Shown: positions 60,838-64,000 of the stretch, piece by piece
How the letters are laid out: each line of letters opens with the position of its first letter
Numbering within the stretch: position 1 is the stretch's first letter
NCBI GenBank assembly: GCA_018105865.1
Contig: CM030851.1
Coordinates: 12,624,828-12,688,827 of the forward strand
Reading direction: 5' to 3'
Origin: Metaphire vulgaris
Taxonomy: Eukaryota > Annelida > Clitellata > Crassiclitellata > Megascolecidae
DNA: 64,000 bases
Notes under the pieces: generated by a model
The model's database searches: none
The model's input: only the letters and a program-made list of their open reading frames with translations
What the model was told of the DNA's origin: nothing
Position numbers and translations under genes: made by a program

Positions 60838-61979
60838 CCATGAGGCAGAAATGTTAGCGTCAAGTTCTGGTCAGAAATTGTGATTGAAGCAACAATTTTA
60901 AAAATGCAGTGGGGTTTTGAATTGCCCACCTGTAAATGTTCACCCTACCTCAAGCAATTGGGGGAGGGGGAGTTAGCCTCCCAAGCCCCCACCAACCAGA
61001 CATTGATGTTTGCCCTTCACATGATATGGTAGATTTTCAGTAGAATGTGTGGCAACATCCATTGAATACACTGTAGGTGCAGCTGTGCTTAACTTTTCAA
61101 AGTATTTCGTATTATTTATTTATTTATTTATTTATTACTGATTTTGAATTCGCTAGAGCTACTTAATTATACTCGTTTCCATTAATTTATTATTTAGTAC
61201 TTGTAGAAAAAATATTTTTTATTTAGGTAGGTAGGTTAAGTTAAATGGTTATGTTTAGTCTCTGAAATAATAGACTCGTATTGACTATTAATATTAGACA
61301 CGTTGAATGTTAATGTTGGACATTATAAAATACTGTAACTTGTAAGATCTGTTATTTATAATATTGTGTGCCAATGAAAGTTTTTGCAAAATATACATGT
61401 TTTCCTTGTTCTAAATCTGCATTTAAACCCATTTTTACTTAGCTTATCCACCACGTGGGTCCATCCATAATAGTACGTACTCACGGAGGGGAGGTTTGTA
61501 TTTAGGATAGTTTGCCTATGTAGGGCGTGCAAGTTGGAGGAGGGGTTGAAAATATGCCTTTTCTGCTTGTACTAGCTTTATGGAGGAGGCAAACGCAGTC
61601 AGCTTAATTTGCGCCATATTTAATCTAGATAACAGTTGGTTCTTTGCTATTGAAGCCTTAATTAAGGCCTTGACCAAAGCACAATTTATCTAAATTAACA
61701 CGCGGATTTTAAGTGTATCTTATATAGATTTATAGATTTACATGCCTAGCTAATGTGTTATTATTATATTTATTATTATTATTATCAGTGGCGGCACCAC
61801 AGAGGGGCCCGTCCCCCCTATTGAGTGTCTACCCCCCAGTGCCCCCCCAGTTGGGACCCTATACCCTACGTACATTAAACAGCAAATGGTTGGCCCCATG
61901 ATTACCACCCCAACGTTGGGACCCTATGCTTCAATGAGCTACCACTGATTATTAAAGGCCTATAGGCTAAATCATTGGG

Positions 61980-61982
61980 CCC

Positions 61983-62036
<54 letters not shown>
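61980..62036. repeat. ATT microsatellite
   Basis: ATT tract; a second one follows at 62173-62213. Confidence 0.9.
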
Positions 62037-62038
<2 letters not shown>

Positions 62039-62170
62039 TTTGATGTATGATAGACCTACATACTGGTTTTGCAAAAAGAGACAGAGGAACATGCAAAGAC
62101 AGAAGTAGGAATATGCATTTGGCTTTATGAAATGGTTTTCAACAGAGGAGAAGTCCTATTATTTAAAATA

Positions 62171-62213
<43 letters not shown>

Positions 62214-62247
62214 GCATATTATTTACAAGGCTGTGGGTGATAGTAGT

Positions 62248-63040
62248 TTAGCGTTTGTTCAGTGTTTGAACGGCTTCAGTCGATGCGTTCATTCCGTGTT
62301 TCGATGTCTTTCCGTCGTCTTTGACGGTCAGGCGCTTAGACAGGGATCCTAACGGTGCGCTGGCACCAGCAGCACCAGCAGCCGTCTCGTGGGTCGGCGC
62401 CGCGGTCCCGGTCCCCGGAGCGAAACGCACCGACGCGGCGGACCCGTCGGTCACCACGTGTCCGCAGTGACGACAGACCTTCCTGAGTCCACCGGTCGAC
62501 TGCGCGGCCTCGGGAGCGTCGCCGCCGCCTGGCGCCCTTGGCCGGGTCCCGCCGGCGGGGGCCGCCAAGTCCACGCCCGCCGTTTTCGATTCGCGCGCCG
62601 TCCTGTGCAAAGAGGAAGACGGCAACGAGGAGGTTTCCAGAAGGGTGTCGTTCTCCTCACCGGTCCCCGACGACGCCCTGTGAAATCGCTCTCCCGTCCG
62701 GAGAAGAGTAGTAGTAGTAGTAGTGGGAGGAGGAGGAGGAGGAGGAATAGGAAGAGGATTCTCAGTTCCCACCGCGGCTGCCCTCTCCAGGGCCCCGCCG
62801 TCGTCGACTTCGGCCGGCGGTCGGGGCTTCACGGAGGCTCCCACCGCCGCCGCCGCCCGCCCTCCCCGCCTCGTCCAGTCCGCAGGTGCATCGCGTCGCA
62901 GGCACCGTCGGACTACCGCGTCTCTCCCCGGAAGAACAACTACCGTCGACGTTTTCCAGCTTCGAAACGAGGTCGGGTCTGTTCTGGTCGGACCCGGATC
63001 GCGGAACGACGGTAGCCGCCGTCGCCGTCGCCGCTGACTC

Positions 63041-63076
<36 letters not shown>

Positions 63077-63415
63077 TCAGGCGCATCTTAGGCTGTTTAC
63101 CGGAAGATGACGACAACTGCGGAGACAAGTTCCAGACGTACTCGTAGCCGCTTCCGCCCTCTTCCCTGCTGCTGCTGTTGCAGGCGGCCGAGGCGCAGCC
63201 GGTCCCGCGACGCCCGACGGCCTCGGCCGCCCGCGCCCGAGGCTCGGCCGGTTCGAGACCGTGTTCCCGGCGTAGACCGTGTTCGCCGGCGTAGACGGGC
63301 CGCCGCCGCCGCCGCCGCCCCCTCGTACGCGGCTGAGGCGGCGCCGGTTGACGACAGCGGCTTCATGTCCCGCATCTGGATTCCGTCGCCCAGGACGACG
63401 CTCCTCTCGTGCTTT
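62248..63415 (-). CDS. Terminal exon of unrecognised low-complexity protein (polyQ, Pro/Thr runs, Cys pairs)
   Basis: An acceptor (GTAACAG) at 63416 opens a 1.17-kb GC-rich exon ending in TAA at 62250. Plausible coding pieces in order are SVVLGDGIQMRDMKPLSS, YEYVWNLSPQLSSSSGKQPK, an 11-residue glutamine run from CAG repeats, RPDLVSKLENVDGSCSS, TRCTCGLDE, VKPRPPAEVDD, a P8-T6 run, VCRHCGHVVTDG and the end STEAVQTLNKR. They fall in different frames, so the exon contains at least three small indels (in the GCG-rich stretch near 63250-63310, around 62985-63005, and in the G-rich run near 62850). This is the same defect seen in the other genes of the window. The Cys pairs CTC and CRHC could be parts of a metal site, but no known domain was recognised. 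Composition, codon bias toward G/C and strand match the neighbouring genuine exons. Upstream exons lie beyond the window. Confidence 0.5.
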
Positions 63416-63447
63416 CTGTTACGACCACTTAATTAGTTAATTCGGGC

Positions 63448-63652
<205 letters not shown>

Positions 63653-63717
63653 ATGAAAGCGCTACACAAATTTACGAGATTTTAATTTATTTTAATTGAA
63701 TGTTAAATTAGGCCTAA

Positions 63718-63798
63718 TTAACCCTTTACCCGTACATTTATTTGTAACGTAATGTTGAAATGGACAAGTATTCTCGTGGCAAACGGGTAAAGGGTTAA
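63718..63798. mobile_element. piggyBac-type MITE, related subfamily
   Basis: TTAACCCTTTACCCGT and ACGGGTAAAGGGTTAA are perfect 16-bp inverted ends around a diverged core. Confidence 0.65.
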
Positions 63799-64000
63799 AC
63801 TGCAATTTGATAATTAAATTCTTTGGCACATTTCAATTTCGTGAAATGCAATAAATTGAGTAATAAAACCGCCACCAGTAGCCTGGTTTCGCACGGTAGG
63901 CTAATGTTGGCCCTCTTTGGATTTTTAAAGAAACCCTTAAGGCCTATAACACATCAGAGTTGCACCAAAGTTCGGTGACGCCACCCTAGTGACGCCTCTG

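Larger units (their letters stand above)
60421..62247. other. Intergenic region between convergent BCL-2-like and unknown gene
   Basis: Contains the BCL-2-like 3' region, a hAT-type MITE (60641-60837), further copies of the GGCGGC and GGGTCCATCC repeat families and ATT microsatellites at 61980-62036 and 62173-62213. No coding signal seen. Confidence 0.45.

Overview
This is a eukaryotic window with AT-rich introns and intergenic DNA, GC-rich coding exons, GT-AG introns, many microsatellites, SINE and LINE fragments, and a heavy load of short terminal-inverted-repeat elements (MITEs). The gene set (a peroxisomal MPV17/PMP22 protein, an esterase-like membrane protein, AMBRA1, SMG6 with its two exon-junction-complex binding motifs, a nuclear receptor, a BCL-2 protein) is that of a bilaterian animal, most likely a marine invertebrate. 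The phylum cannot be fixed from the sequence alone. All gene models below were assembled by hand from conserved protein segments, splice signals and intron phase.

Layout. 500-3086 (+): the last four exons of PXMP2. 6680-14918 (-): a single-pass type II membrane protein with a carboxylesterase-fold ectodomain that has lost its catalytic Ser and probably its His (neurotactin/neuroligin-like). 20010-30908 (-): AMBRA1, with the WD40 propeller split between its two ends. 32137-45595 (+): SMG6/EST1A, complete through the PIN nuclease domain. 47626-54226 (-): an NR1-like orphan nuclear receptor. 58759-60420 (+): an MCL1/BCL-2-like apoptosis regulator. 62248-63415 (-): the 3' terminal exon of an unrecognised low-complexity protein. 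AMBRA1 and SMG6 are head to head, about 1.2 kb apart. PXMP2/esterase-like, SMG6/nuclear receptor and BCL-2-like/unknown are convergent pairs. The genes are housekeeping and signalling genes without an operon-like relationship, although AMBRA1 and a BCL-2 protein are known functional partners in autophagy/apoptosis control and lie within 40 kb here.

Mobile DNA. At least four MITE families are visible, with diagnostic target-site duplications: an 80-bp TTAA-flanked family (piggyBac-type, about 11 copies), a 75-80-bp TA-flanked family (mariner-type, 5 copies), TWA-flanked PIF/Harbinger-type copies, and several hAT-type elements with 8-bp duplications. A 2.47-kb element with 24-bp perfect inverted ends at 10649-13120 contains a decayed ORF and lies about 27 bp from a splice donor of the esterase-like gene. 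tRNA-derived SINEs, LINE 3' fragments and an 11-copy minisatellite with a trimeric higher-order period complete the picture.

Quality note. At least seven coding exons or exon segments are broken by one-base indels that sit in or beside short homopolymers. For five of these indels, intron phases show that a single base is involved. This looks like uncorrected consensus error and not like pseudogenes.
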